From: Leishmania mexicana MHOM/GT/2001/U1103
Taxonomy: Eukaryota; Euglenozoa; Kinetoplastea; Trypanosomatida; Trypanosomatidae
Length of the DNA stretch: 64,000 bases
Assembly: GCF_000234665.1 (NCBI RefSeq)
Contig: NC_018320.1
Span: forward strand, 124,001 to 188,000
Direction: 5' to 3'
Positions 38,029-47,722 of the stretch are shown here, in pieces. The notes under the pieces are model-generated. The model had not been told where the DNA came from and did no database searches. It saw nothing but the letters and a program-made list of their open reading frames with translations. The first letter of the stretch is position 1, and every line of letters begins with the position of its first letter. The position numbers and the translations under genes are program-made.

Positions 38029-41000
38029 GACGGTCTTCCGTGAGCCGTCGTCCTTCCGGATTTGCCTACGTGCGCGTGCGCGCGCGTCTCTGGGGTCGCT
38101 GCACTGGCGCCTCTGCCGGCCGCCACCCCCTCAGCAGCGCCGCGCGCCGCTGCACGCCGTGCGCGCAACAGCCCCCCAGCACGCCCCTAGGACCGACTGA
38201 TCTGGAGGCCGGACGCCGACACGCTCATCTCCACGAAGCGGGCATTGCCGTTCGGCGGGTTCGCCGTCAGCAGCTCGCGGATCCGGCGAGCGCACGCCTC
38301 GTCCTTCGCGCACATGTACATGTAGCCGCCGCCGCCAGCGCCGGGCAGCGTCACACCCCACACGTACGGCTCCACAACGTCCACGATCGACTGCACGGCA
38401 GGGTTGCACACGCCGTCGTCCAGCCGCTTCTTCTGCTCCCACGTGCGCTGCACAAGCCGCGCGTAGCCCTTGTAGTTGCCCGTCGTCATCGCGTCGTACA
38501 TCGCGGCAGTCGTCGGCCCACCCATCTCACGCAGCAGCTGCAGTGTCGCGCCACGGTTCAGAAAGACGTCGCGCACAATCTCGCCAAGAATGCCCTTTGC
38601 CATGCGAGTGATGCCCGTGTAGTACAGCAGGTGGCACGCGGCGAACCTCGGGTCCGTGTACACGCTGTCCGGCATCCAGCGCACCGTCGGCAGGCACGGC
38701 AGCCCAGGCACGCACTGCACAAGCTTCAGGCCCTCGAACAGGCCGCCGTACTGATCCTGCCACCCGCCACCAGCGGTCAGCATCTGCTCAATCAGCAGCA
38801 CGCGGCGGCACACATCGTGGTTGTCCCACGGCAGCTTGCAGAACTCCGCCAGTGACCGCAGCACGGTGCCGGCAACGATGGAGCTCGTGCCCAGCCCAGA
38901 CCCCGTCGGGATCGCCACAAACAGCGAGATCTCCAGCCCGTGGCCGCCAAACCGCGCCGCCAGCTGCTCCCGCAGCGTCGCGTACTCCGTCGCGCAGAAC
39001 TCCGGCAGGAACCCGCACAGCGCAAGCGCGGCCTTCGGGATCGAGAACGGGTTCTGCATCGTCGCGTACGTGCGGATCTCGTCGAAGCTCGAGACGCTCA
39101 GCTGCTCGCCGGAGTCGATCGAGCGCATGACGATCATCGGGTCCTCGCGCACGCGCACGTACACCTGCACCGGCGGCTGCCCGTTCAGCTCCACGGCAAC
39201 GTTGATCACGCTGCCGCCGCTCAGGATCGTGTACGGCGGCGTATCCGTCCATGCCCCCGCCACGTCGATCCGGATGGGGCAGCGGCCCCAGATGATTTGG
39301 TCAAGGTGCACGCCCATCTCCGGGTCGTGGCGCTCATCGGGAAAGGAGTCCATGATGGCCGCGCGTAGCTCCGCGAGCGCGGCGGCATCGTGCACAGCCG
39401 CCAGCGAGCGGGCCTCCTCCACGCTCGGCGCACGCAGCAGCGCGAGGCGCCGCGCCTTCTCCGGCGCAGACACCGGCGGCTCCGCAGTATCCATCGCCTC
39501 CAGCGCCAGCTCCATCAGGCGGCTCGCAAACGCGTGGTAGTGCGCCACCACGATGCGCCCAGGCACGGTGCACAGCGGCGCACCCCTGCCGCCACCGCTC
39601 ACGCTGCCCTCGTCCGCGAACATCCGCGCCAAGCTGGCCGCAGTGGCGGCCGCGCCCTTCGCGAACGGCGCCGCCTCGCGCGACAGCGCTCCCGCACTCC
39701 CAGCTGCGTCCACGCCGCAACACCACCCCGTCAGCCCGCTGCGCCACGGCAGCGGCACGCCCAGCTCCACGACGCGCTGGGCCACGCGGTTCAGGTCCAG
39801 CAGGAAGAACTGCTGCTGCAGCAGCGCAATCATCGGGCCCGACAGCACCGGCGACCGCGCGCACGGCGCCGCGGGGTCAGCAGCCACAAGCGCAAGCATC
39901 AGCGTCAGCATGCGCCGCTCGTAGTACTCGCGGTTGCGCAGCATCGCAGGCACGTCCGTCAGCCGCAGCAGGTCCATCGCAGACACGCGCGGCTGCGTCC
40001 GCCACACAGCCTGCCCAGCGGCAAGCCGCGCAGCGTCCACGCCAGCGCACCCGCCGGTCGCAGCCTCCAGCGGCAGCGTCGCAACGTACAGGAAGTCGCC
40101 AAGCTGCTGCTCCGTCGCGCACACCGGGAACAGCGCAGCCTCGTACATGTCCAGCGGCGGCGCAGCACCGCCGCCCGCAGCACGCGCAGCGGGGTACAGC
40201 TCCGCCACGCTGAACCCGCGGCTCGACAGCCAGTCGTGCAGGCGCACGCCCATGTACATCGTCGCGCCGCTGCGCACGTCGCCGCGGAACGCGTCGTCCA
40301 TGTGGTACGCCCGCGCAGCGTGCGGCGCGGTACCGGCACCACAGCCGCCAAGCGCGGCGGGCAGCACAGGCACAACGCTCACGCACGCGCCGGGCGGCAG
40401 CGCAAGCGCCCAGTCGTTGCGCGGGATCCCCGTCAGGATGTGCTGGTCCCGCAGCGCCCACCGCGCGCCCACCCAGCTGCTCTCCACCCACAGGTGCCGC
40501 ACAGGCGACAGCGGCGCACCAGCCGGCGCATCCGCAGCAGCGGCCGCAGCCGACCCGTCCAGCGGCGCAAGCACCACGGAGTTCTGCACAATCACAGACG
40601 ACGGCGTCGCCAGCAGCGGCATCGCGTCGCCAGCAGCAAAGTCCAGCTCCTCCGCCGCGCAGCCCGCAGGCGCATCCGCTGCCGCAGCACGCAGCCCCGC
40701 CTCCTCCCCGCCGCCGCGCTCGGGCGCAAGCACGCCGTCGAACGGCGCGCCCCACCACCACGACGGCGCCGCCGCCTCGCGCCTCTGCAGCGCCGCCGCC
40801 GCCGAGATCAGCTGCCGGTTCGTCCCGTAGTGCAGGAACTCAGCGTCGCGCAGCTCCACAACGCTCGCCTTCAGCCCCGCGATCTCCGGGTCCGCGCTCG
40901 GCGCGTGGCTGCCCAGCGCAGAGCCGAACTCCGAGTACAGGTCGTACGCGGTGCGCACCGCCGTGCAGCGGTGCCCGTCGCGCCCGCCGCCCGTCGCGTC

Positions 41001-41834
41001 CTCCGCGTCCAGCGCTCCGCCCAGACACTTGCGAGCCAGCACCTCCACCGCGCGGTCGCTCAGCATCCACATCCCCACGTCCAGCAGAAACGAGTGCCTG
41101 CCCCCCGCCACGCGCCGGCGCACCTCAGCCAGCGACGGCTTCTGCAGCATGTAGTCCAGGTCCAGTGGCCTCTCGCGCGCAGTGAAGAGCACGCCGTGGC
41201 TCGGCAAGACGTGCGCGTCGGCGCGAATGCCAAAGCACAGCACGTCGCTCTCCGCGAACGGCGCAAGCGACGGCAGCGCACCCCTCGCATCCACGCACAC
41301 GTCACCGCACGCAATCAGCGTGCGCAGGTGCGCCGGCGCCGTCGCCACCATCTCCCGGTACATCGGCACCTGCGTCGAGAGCAGCGTGCGAGACAGCTGG
41401 CTGCCACGGTGCCACCGGCACGGCGGCAGCGGCAGCAGCGCCTTGCCCACCGCCGCGTACGCCGGCAGGCGGCGGCTCAGGCCGCCAGCGTGCACAATCA
41501 CGCGGCCATCGGTGTCCGCCAGCCGCAGCCACGACAGGAACGACTTCTTCGCGGGCGCAGGTGCGTGGCGCTGCTCGTCCACGTAGCACGCGTGCAGCAG
41601 GTGCACCGTGCCACCGCCGGAGCCCAGCGGCTTGTCCTCCGGGTCGCACCCGCAGAACAGCCTAGGCACCGCCACGCCGCCCTTCGCACCGTGCTCCCCC
41701 AAAGAAAGCGCACCCGCGTCCGCCAGCAGCCTCCTCGCCCCCTCGTACTCCGCCAGGGTGCGGGGGAGGCTGAACAGAAAGCTCACGTTCATCGTGGCAC
41801 AAGGCTCTGTGGCTGTGTGTGTGTCTGTGTGTGT
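38029..41834 (-). repeat. Duplicated segment, copy 2 (intact)
   Basis: This 3806-bp segment matches 24402-27273 apart from the gap there. It includes 158 bp of 3'UTR, the whole coding region and 42 bp of 5'UTR, then diverges into unrelated sequence on both sides. Such sharp boundaries with near-perfect identity suggest recent gene conversion or a young duplication. Confidence 0.92.
38187..41792 (-). CDS. AFKP80: Bifunctional D-arabinose/L-fucose kinase and GDP-sugar pyrophosphorylase
   Basis: The enzyme phosphorylates L-fucose (and, for AFKP80 of L. major, D-arabinose) and converts the sugar-1-phosphate with GTP to the GDP-sugar used in surface glycoconjugates. The product is 1201 residues from the ATG at 41792; the frame extends to 42182 but that part is UTR-like. 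The N-terminal half is a fucose-1-phosphate guanylyltransferase-type domain with VIVHAGGLSRRLPAYAAVGK at about 98-118. The C-terminal third is a GHMP kinase: IRIDVAGAWTDTPPYTILSG near 837, the ATP loop IPTGSGLGTSSIVAG near 962-972 and LPGAGGGGYMYMC near 1150. All three GHMP motifs are intact. No targeting signal is clear; cytosol or glycosome cannot be decided. The symbol rests on recalled gene order in L. major (between amastin-like genes on the DHODH side of L21). The near-identical paralogue lies 13.6 kb away. Confidence 0.9.
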   Translation of the reverse strand: MNVSFLFSLPRTLAEYEGARRLLADAGALSLGEHGAKGGVAVPRLFCGCDPEDKPLGSGGGTVHLLHACYVDEQRHAPAPAKKSFLSWLRLADTDGRVIVHAGGLSRRLPAYAAVGKALLPLPPCRWHRGSQLSRTLLSTQVPMYREMVATAPAHLRTLIACGDVCVDARGALPSLAPFAESDVLCFGIRADAHVLPSHGVLFTARERPLDLDYMLQKPSLAEVRRRVAGGRHSFLLDVGMWMLSDRAVEVLARKCLGGALDAEDATGGGRDGHRCTAVRTAYDLYSEFGSALGSHAPSADPEIAGLKASVVELRDAEFLHYGTNRQLISAAAALQRREAAAPSWWWGAPFDGVLAPERGGGEEAGLRAAAADAPAGCAAEELDFAAGDAMPLLATPSSVIVQNSVVLAPLDGSAAAAAADAPAGAPLSPVRHLWVESSWVGARWALRDQHILTGIPRNDWALALPPGACVSVVPVLPAALGGCGAGTAPHAARAYHMDDAFRGDVRSGATMYMGVRLHDWLSSRGFSVAELYPAARAAGGGAAPPLDMYEAALFPVCATEQQLGDFLYVATLPLEAATGGCAGVDAARLAAGQAVWRTQPRVSAMDLLRLTDVPAMLRNREYYERRMLTLMLALVAADPAAPCARSPVLSGPMIALLQQQFFLLDLNRVAQRVVELGVPLPWRSGLTGWCCGVDAAGSAGALSREAAPFAKGAAATAASLARMFADEGSVSGGGRGAPLCTVPGRIVVAHYHAFASRLMELALEAMDTAEPPVSAPEKARRLALLRAPSVEEARSLAAVHDAAALAELRAAIMDSFPDERHDPEMGVHLDQIIWGRCPIRIDVAGAWTDTPPYTILSGGSVINVAVELNGQPPVQVYVRVREDPMIVMRSIDSGEQLSVSSFDEIRTYATMQNPFSIPKAALALCGFLPEFCATEYATLREQLAARFGGHGLEISLFVAIPTGSGLGTSSIVAGTVLRSLAEFCKLPWDNHDVCRRVLLIEQMLTAGGGWQDQYGGLFEGLKLVQCVPGLPCLPTVRWMPDSVYTDPRFAACHLLYYTGITRMAKGILGEIVRDVFLNRGATLQLLREMGGPTTAAMYDAMTTGNYKGYARLVQRTWEQKKRLDDGVCNPAVQSIVDVVEPYVWGVTLPGAGGGGYMYMCAKDEACARRIRELLTANPPNGNARFVEMSVSASGLQISRS

Positions 41835-41840
41835 CCCTGT

Positions 41841-41842
41841 CT
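41841..41842 (-). promoter_or_regulatory. Candidate spliced-leader acceptor for AFKP80
   Basis: On the minus strand two tract-plus-AG sites occur, at 41872-41873 and here, 49 nt before the ATG. Both lie just outside the duplicated block (which ends at 41834), so the two paralogues would use different splice regions. Confidence 0.4.
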
Positions 41843-42362
41843 GCGAGGGGGAGGCGAGGGCGAGTTCGGAGCTGAGAAAAGAATAGGGAAGCCCCCGGAG
41901 ACGCTGAAAGGCGAACGCGGTGCAGGGTGAATGTCGTGGCCGCGACCAAGTGATACGGAGGAGAGGACAGACACGGGATGCACGCACACGCCCTCCCAAC
42001 CGCCACGGGAGGGGTCGACGAGTCGGCGGGCGGCAAGGCACGAGGTGAGGAGGGGTGCCGGCGAGGACGGAGAAGGTGCGAGGAGGATGCAAGCAAAGCG
42101 CAGGAGGTGAAGTGGGTAGGCCAAGATGGTGAGCGGAAGACGGCGAAGGCGGCGAGTAAGCCGAGCAGCACCCACAACACAAGAGTGAGCGAAGTCTGAT
42201 GCTGGCGCTGTGCAGCGCCTTCGAAAGGTGCCCAGGGAAGGGGGGAACACCGAAAAACAGGCAAAGTAAAGGCGCACCCGGCCACGTCGCCGCCAGCCAA
42301 GGGCAAGTAACGCGCGTCTGAAGGCGTTTCTCGTCGTCTTATGTGTTATGTGTTTCACTGTG

Positions 42363-42763
42363 TGCCGCGCACACGGCGAGGTCACACGCCACACCCCACA
42401 CCGCCACCCCACCCCCTACGCACACACACACGCACACCTCCGGCCCCTCCCTTGCCACAGGTCCCCACCCCACCCCCACCGCCTGGTGCGAAGCAGCCGC
42501 AGGCACACGCAGCACAGCAGTGCGCCGACTCGGTCATCAGGGAGCACGGCCCCCGCCTCAAGCTCTACGCACCAAACAGCCGTCTCGCCCGCCGCTCCGA
42601 CGCCACGCAGGCCAGGACCTGGCCGCCGGCATCCGTGGCGATGCGTCGCTCTGACCTCGCCATGTCGCAGGTGCTTGGGCCCGTCACCGCCAGAGTTGGC
42701 TCGGCGTTCGGCAGGGATAGGGGGAGATCCCCTGGCGTCCTGGCACACGGAGTGGGGGGGGGG
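42363..42763 (-). mobile_element. Second SIDER-like repeat family, copy 1
   Basis: About 400 bp, collinear without indels with 60886-61286 (offset 18523) and almost identical; I saw one substitution, in the ACAGGTCCCC / ACAGGCCCCC stretch. It runs from GCCGCGCACACGGCGAGGTC through a CA-rich segment to a G run. There is no intact coding frame of its own. It lies in the presumed 3'UTR of amastin-like gene B. Probable SIDER-class retroposon remnant by size, position and copy number; the head signature seen in the 28365 family was not found here. The strand is a guess from its relation to gene direction. Confidence 0.6.
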
Positions 42764-44139
42764 GGGGCGCTGGGCGCTGAGACGGCGCGCGTGGAGGTGA
42801 CCCCCTCCCGTCAGCATCGCTGTGGAAGAACAAGCCAAGACAGAAAATTCAGAGGGGAGGAGAAGAGGAGGCGATGAAGGTTGAAGGGCAACGCACGTGT
42901 GCCACCGCGTGTCAGGGGGCCCGGTTGCCCAGTGTCCGATGCGCCGCGACGGGCTGTGGACGGGGGAAGGGGGGGGGGCATGGTATCAACTCCCGATGTC
43001 ATTGCTGGAGACGTGGCGGGTTAGTAGGGAAGTGACCGCAAAGGCGAATTCGGCGAAGAGCCGCTACCAAAGAGACTTCCGCCCACCGCATGCGCCCACG
43101 GCCACACGGACATTGGAGGGTGGCGCTCGCCGCCCTTGTAGCTGCCGCACATGAACGGCTTCATGCACACGTGAAGAGGCGCTGATACACCGACGCGCAT
43201 GGACGAGTTAGACGACCGCCGTCTCCCCACCCGCAGGCCGGTAGAGGAGGGGAAGGGGAGGTGGACGCGCTTGCTCGAAGGCAATAAAAGAAAGCAACCA
43301 AATCTACGCAACACGCATGCAGAGAGATAGAGGGGGGAGGGCGGGGGAGGAATGGGAAGGAAATGGACGACGGCTCTGGACACCGTCACAACCATGGCAG
43401 CGTGGAGGACGGGTCCCCGACCCCCTCTCCACACACACACACATGCCTCCCCCTCCCCTCTTCTCCACGGGCAACCACAGAGAAACAGACGAGATGGGAG
43501 TGTGGTGAGGAACCCGGAAGGGAAAAGTGAAGAAGCGGGGGGGCCATCATGAGCGAAAAAGGTACCGTGAAAGGGAGAAGGAATACAAGCGAACCACACA
43601 GCAACCTTCCCCACCACCACCACCCCATGGCCTAAGTGGACGTGGACAGCGCAACGCTGATCTCGGTGGAGAGGGAGAGGGAGAGGGAGGGGGGGGGGGT
43701 GGCAGGCTGGTTAGGGATGGGAAAGAAAGACACGGAAAGTGAGGAGGAAGGAAAACGCAAGGAACACGTAACACAAAACAATAGAATGGTGTGTGGTGAG
43801 GAATCTTCAGGCGCGTAAGGTCGCGTGAAGCCTGAACAATGAAAAAGGGGGAGAGGGAGGGAGGGCACGAAGAAGAGAGAATGATGTCCCAACGATATGC
43901 ATCATGAACACAAAACCATGTTCCCATCGCGTGCTCCCCCCCCGTGCCGAGTTGTCTGTTTTCCGTGGACGCGTGTATGAGTCTGTGGTGCCCCTCTCCC
44001 CTCGCGCCCTCGATAAAACCACTCGCATGAGTAGGCGGGCGTCCGTGTGTCCCCGTCCCTCCCTTTCGTTTTTCGCTTTCCGTCACCCCAAGGAGGAGGC
44101 GGGGGGGACTTCCTGTCGCGATATCCAAGAGAGGGGAGT

Positions 44140-44159
44140 GGGGGTGGGGTGGGGTGGGG
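44140..44159 (+). other. Perfect G-quadruplex motif
   Basis: GGGGGTGGGGTGGGGTGGGG: four G runs of at least four separated by single T. On the plus strand, which is the template strand for this transcription unit. It lies in the long presumed 3'UTR of amastin-like gene B. Confidence 0.85.
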
Positions 44160-45731
44160 TGACAGTGACTCGATGCCGCGAGATCGGCAACACAAGAAAG
44201 CGGCGCGAGGAGACATAGTTCGCTGCGGCGTGTGCGTGTGAACGGTGGGGAGGAGGAGGAGGAGGGGGGGAGTGCCGTGACGCACACATCCCGGCATCAC
44301 ACCGTTTTCTATCGATGTTCGATTATCGGTGCGCCCATCAGTCGCGTCGCCCAACGTTACCAACGAAAGCAAGCAATACGTCCTGAAAAGGAAGAGCAGG
44401 CGCAAGCGAAACCGAAACAGAGGAGGAGGCGGGAGGAGAAGACAGAAGGACCTCGACGCACCGGTGAGGCCGAGGAGGCGAGCAAGCAGAAAACAAAAGA
44501 GGGGGAGGGAGAGGCGCATGCAACGCACCGTGATTCGTTGTGTGCGCTCACTTGTCCTGTCCGAATTTTGTGTAGGTGCGGGCGTGGGTGCAGTACCTGT
44601 ACGCTGCTCCGGACTCACAGTATCGAGGTGGGCGTTTGGCATTTCATCCCCCCCCACTCCCTCCTCCTCCCCTTGCTTGCAAGCGCTTCACACGCAGACG
44701 ACTCACCGAGGAGGGCCACCCTGGAGCTCTGCCCCCCTCGCCCGCCGCCACACGACGTGTCCCCGCCTCCCCCTCCCTCTCTGACGATGTAAAGAAGAGG
44801 AAAAATAATAAGAACAGTAAAAGAGGATGCGCATGGGCGCAGCGCGACGGGAATAAAGCGAGCTGCGTGCGCAGCGGGTAAAGGTAACGGCTCACGCGCA
44901 GAGATTCGAGAGGCTACCGTTTTCTGTCATGAGCGTGCCTTCACTCACACGCACAGAGAGAGGGAAGAGAGAGGGGAGGCAGAGACGGGCCCCGTCATAT
45001 CCGGGCGCATGCCTACGCCACAGCTGCCGTTATGGCAGCAGTGCATGAGGAAAAAGGCGCAACGCGGAAGCGCTGCAAGTGAAAAAGGCAGCCGCCTGCC
45101 TGCCTGGAATCCGGGCCTCAACGCACCCGTGCACGTGCGCGCGAGGGAGGGGAGGGGGGAGGTGGTGGTAGTACGGAAAAAAGAACGTACACGGGGCGCA
45201 TAGACGTCAAGAGCCACACAAAAGAAAAATGTGCCCGCGCGCGCCGCACCGTGTCGTAAGGGTGTATGGAGAAGGAGGAGGAGGAGGAGGAGACATGAGA
45301 TGCAGTGATCACACACCGACCCACCCACACAAGCACACGCACACGCGTTAGCAGCTCCATCCACGACGACGCCATGACGAGAACCTCCCCCTCCTCCTCC
45401 TCCCCCCCCCCAAAAAAAAAGGATAACGGCCGAGTGCGCCTCACAGCACAAGACGAAGTGCTGAGAGAGGCAGCCGAGCGCCCCGCCCTGCCCCGCCCCC
45501 TCCTAAGGCGAGGAGAAGCGACAACTGCGCAAGAGACGGCAGCGAATTGAGCGAAAAACAAAACACGACAACGGCGGGCGGGTGGAAAATGAAGGCGTCG
45601 AGGAAGCCACAAACAACGGAAAATAAAAGGAAACCAACGGAATAGATGTATGGTCGAGTGAGCGTGCACGCGTACCGGGGGAAGGGCAGGGGGGGAGTGC
45701 ACGCACGCACGCACGTCTCACCTTTTTTCGC

Positions 45732-45734
45732 TCA

Positions 45735-45770
<36 letters not shown>

Positions 45771-46352
45771 CTTGCCCTCGTCACTGCAGCACAGAGTGGA
45801 GCAGCAGAGCGCAAACCCAGCGATAAAACAGAGGAGCGCGCCACCGGTTGCAACACACAGCAGGTAGAAGCCTTCCGCCAGCTTATACCCATCCGCCTTA
45901 GCTCCCAGTATCTGCGTCTTCTCGTCAGGGCAGAGCGTCGTCATGTAGGTGCACACAGTCAAGCCCAAGGTTGCGCTGCAGCAAGCCAGTGATATAAACG
46001 ACATGAAGGTGCTCGTGACGGCGAGGCCGTCATTGTAGCTTGCGTTGATCCAGCACGCGGTGAGCAATGCAGACGACGCGATGAAGGCGGTCGCGGCCAC
46101 GGACAGCGCGGCCATAACCGTGTAGTAGACCTGCCCCTGGAGGCACTGCAGGTGATACGAGTACGTTCGGATCATCATCACGCCATCCCCCCCTTCGATC
46201 GGCGTGGATGATTGGCGGTACCAGAAATACACGGTGTTCGTTGTGTCGTTGCCGACCACCACCTTGCGGAACACCGGGAACAAAATCGAGCACGTCACAC
46301 ACGCTGTGAAGAGCATGAGCAGCATGAAGACGAATACGCGGCAGCACTTCAT
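45732..46352 (-). CDS. Amastin-like four-TM surface protein B with poly-Asp tail
   Basis: The product is 206 residues from the ATG at 46352, chosen because it opens with MKCCRVFVFMLLMLFTACV, parallel to MRCCRLILLLLMLLFTGCI of gene C. An in-frame ATG at 46706 would add 118 residues of Pro/Ser-rich UTR-like sequence. TM segments are at about 7-29, 77-102, 108-138 and 158-184. The loop after TM1 has TVYFWYRQSS and a Cys at 70. TM2 ends in LLTACWINASYN, and TM4 opens with GYKLAEGFYLLC. The cytosolic tail has Cys pairs (possible palmitoylation) and ends DEGK followed by eleven Asp and a Glu, encoded by a GTC trinucleotide repeat. The tail is not shared with genes A or C. Function as for amastin-like proteins, unknown in detail. 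Confidence 0.82.
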
Positions 46353-46729
46353 CTTCGCTGATGTTCGGGTGGGCTGCACGGTGACACAGATCCGGGTGAG
46401 CTTCTGGTGTTTCGGTCCGTTGGGCGTGTGAAGGGGGGGGGGGGGCAGAGGTGGTTGCGCGTGCAGTGAGGAGATGAACGAAATGGAAGACCGTCGAAGG
46501 ATGGCGATGGACGGAGCGGAGGCATCCTTATATAAACATGTGCGTATGTACGTGTGTGGGGAGGGGAGGGGAGAGGAGAGTGGGGAGAGGGGAGGGGAGG
46601 AGGGGGGACACAGATCGAAGCGGTGGCCGAATGCATCCCACCATGCGTGCATCGTGACCATACCGACGAACCCAAACCCCCGGAGGGGGCGACAACGGCG
46701 CGGCATGAAGGGCGCCGACGCATGTTCTT
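46353..46729. other. Intergenic region, 5' side of amastin-like gene B
   Basis: Contains a G13 run (46433-46445; C13 on the transcript strand) and CT-rich minus-strand sequence (about 46555-46605) that could form the splice tract of gene B. No gene seen. Confidence 0.55.
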
Positions 46730-47183
46730 TCGTTTTCCTCCTCGGCGTGTCCGCTCGCCCACGAGCCGGTCAACCCACTCTGCACGCATGCAGACACAGC
46801 CCACTCGAGTCTGCTGCACAACGGCTGTGCCAAGGGAGCCGAGCCAGCCAGCACCGGCTGGCGCCACTCAGCCCACCGCCATGTCACTGCATGCAGCGCA
46901 GGCCAGGTCCACGATCGCGCTCAGCACCACCGCAGCGCGGCCACGGCGCAAAAACAGCAGGCGGGTGCCTCAACTCACTCCATCGTCGGCAAGAGCCGTG
47001 GTGAGCGGGTGCAAACACCGTCACAGCCGCGTGTCTCTTCCGCACGCCGCCAGCCCAGCCCTGCCCGCCGACACACCAAGAGTCCGGCCAGTCGTACCAG
47101 ACAGCAGGCTGCCGGCTGCCGCGGCTTCCCCCATACCGGGTGCGTGCGGCACACTGACGCCACGCTGAGGTGGCCCGCATCAT
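46730..47183 (-). mobile_element. SIDER-like degenerate retroposon, copy 2
   Basis: Matches 28365-28818 over 454 bp with a few substitutions and no indels, in the same orientation, with the retroposon-type head sequence at the right end. It sits between amastin-like gene B and the amastin-like pseudogene. Confidence 0.72.
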
Positions 47184-47333
47184 CACGGTCCAACGCGCTT
47201 GCACAAGGAAAAGGGCCAGCTGCGCGAAGTAGGCCGTAGAGAGTGAGAGGGAACAGCGAGGACGACACGCAACACCACAGTGAGAAGAGCGAGGTTTGGT
47301 GACGTGCAGAGGCGCGGTGTTTATTTCACAGGA

Positions 47334-47722
47334 GTTCGCATCGTCGTTACTCTCGGGGGCGGCGGCGATGTAGCCGCGGTAACAGTGCCCAATCCTTTTC
47401 AGAAGGAGCGCCATCAGGCAACCACCCGCGGCGGCATAGATCAGGCCAAAGCCACGTCCCCGGCAGGCCCGCACGTGGACTTCTGTGGCGAGTTCAGCAC
47501 CGCGCAGATGTCCGTCACGGACACGTACACGGGCAGAGCAACGGTAACGGCGCCGCAGGCATAGGCCCCAAAGGTCAGAAAAAGCTTGATGGCGCCGAGG
47601 CAGTGGCGGTGCTCGCGTGGGGGTCCAGCACGCCATAAGCAGCACTGCGATGGCGTCCAGACAAGCCCCGGCGACGGACGGAGCCGCCTCGACAGTGAAG
47701 ATGTGCTACTTGGCGCTCGCAC
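47334..47722 (-). pseudogene. Degenerate amastin-like gene
   Basis: Three pieces of an amastin-like protein occur in order on the minus strand but in different frames. Near 47720-47610 the translation runs through a stop in the segment before TM2 and then reads VAGACL and VLLMACWTPTRA, resembling AGVACLTLACWTMAG of gene C. Near 47590-47450 another frame gives LFLTFGAYACGAVTVALPVY and SVTDICAV, matching TM3 and its Cys-containing loop. Near 47480-47335 a third frame reads GFGLIYAAAGGCLMALLLKR, matching TM4. No TM1 or start was found. At least one stop and one or two frameshifts separate the pieces, so this is a relic of a fourth family member between genes B and C. Confidence 0.65.

Larger units (their letters stand above)
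41843..45731. other. Long intergenic region (3.9 kb) downstream of amastin-like gene B
   Basis: Presumed long 3'UTR of the gene at 45732-46352. It includes the SIDER-like repeat 42363-42763, a G-quadruplex motif at 44140-44159, and multiple G, CA and CT runs. Frames of 150-250 codons (for example 43021-43623, 43902-44657 minus) are Pro/Ser/Arg low-complexity and unconvincing. No gene supported. Confidence 0.6.

Noticed and set aside
39390..41930. Plus-strand 846-codon open frame antisense to AFKP80
   Set aside because: It is an Arg/His/Gln-rich shadow caused by the strong third-position GC bias of the real minus-strand gene, and has no domain character. A similar shadow lies over copy 1.
41793..42182. 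130-codon upstream extension of AFKP80
   Set aside because: It is not shared with the paralogue, whose flank differs from 41835 on, and it includes likely splice acceptors.
43021..44657. Several 150-250-codon frames on both strands downstream of amastin-like gene B
   Set aside because: Overlapping frames in CT/GA-rich DNA give Pro/Ser/Phe or Arg/Glu/Gly strings, typical of intergenic Leishmania sequence.
46353..46706. ATG-initiated 118-codon extension of amastin-like gene B
   Set aside because: Pro/Ser/Arg low-complexity with no resemblance to genes A and C, which start directly at TM1.
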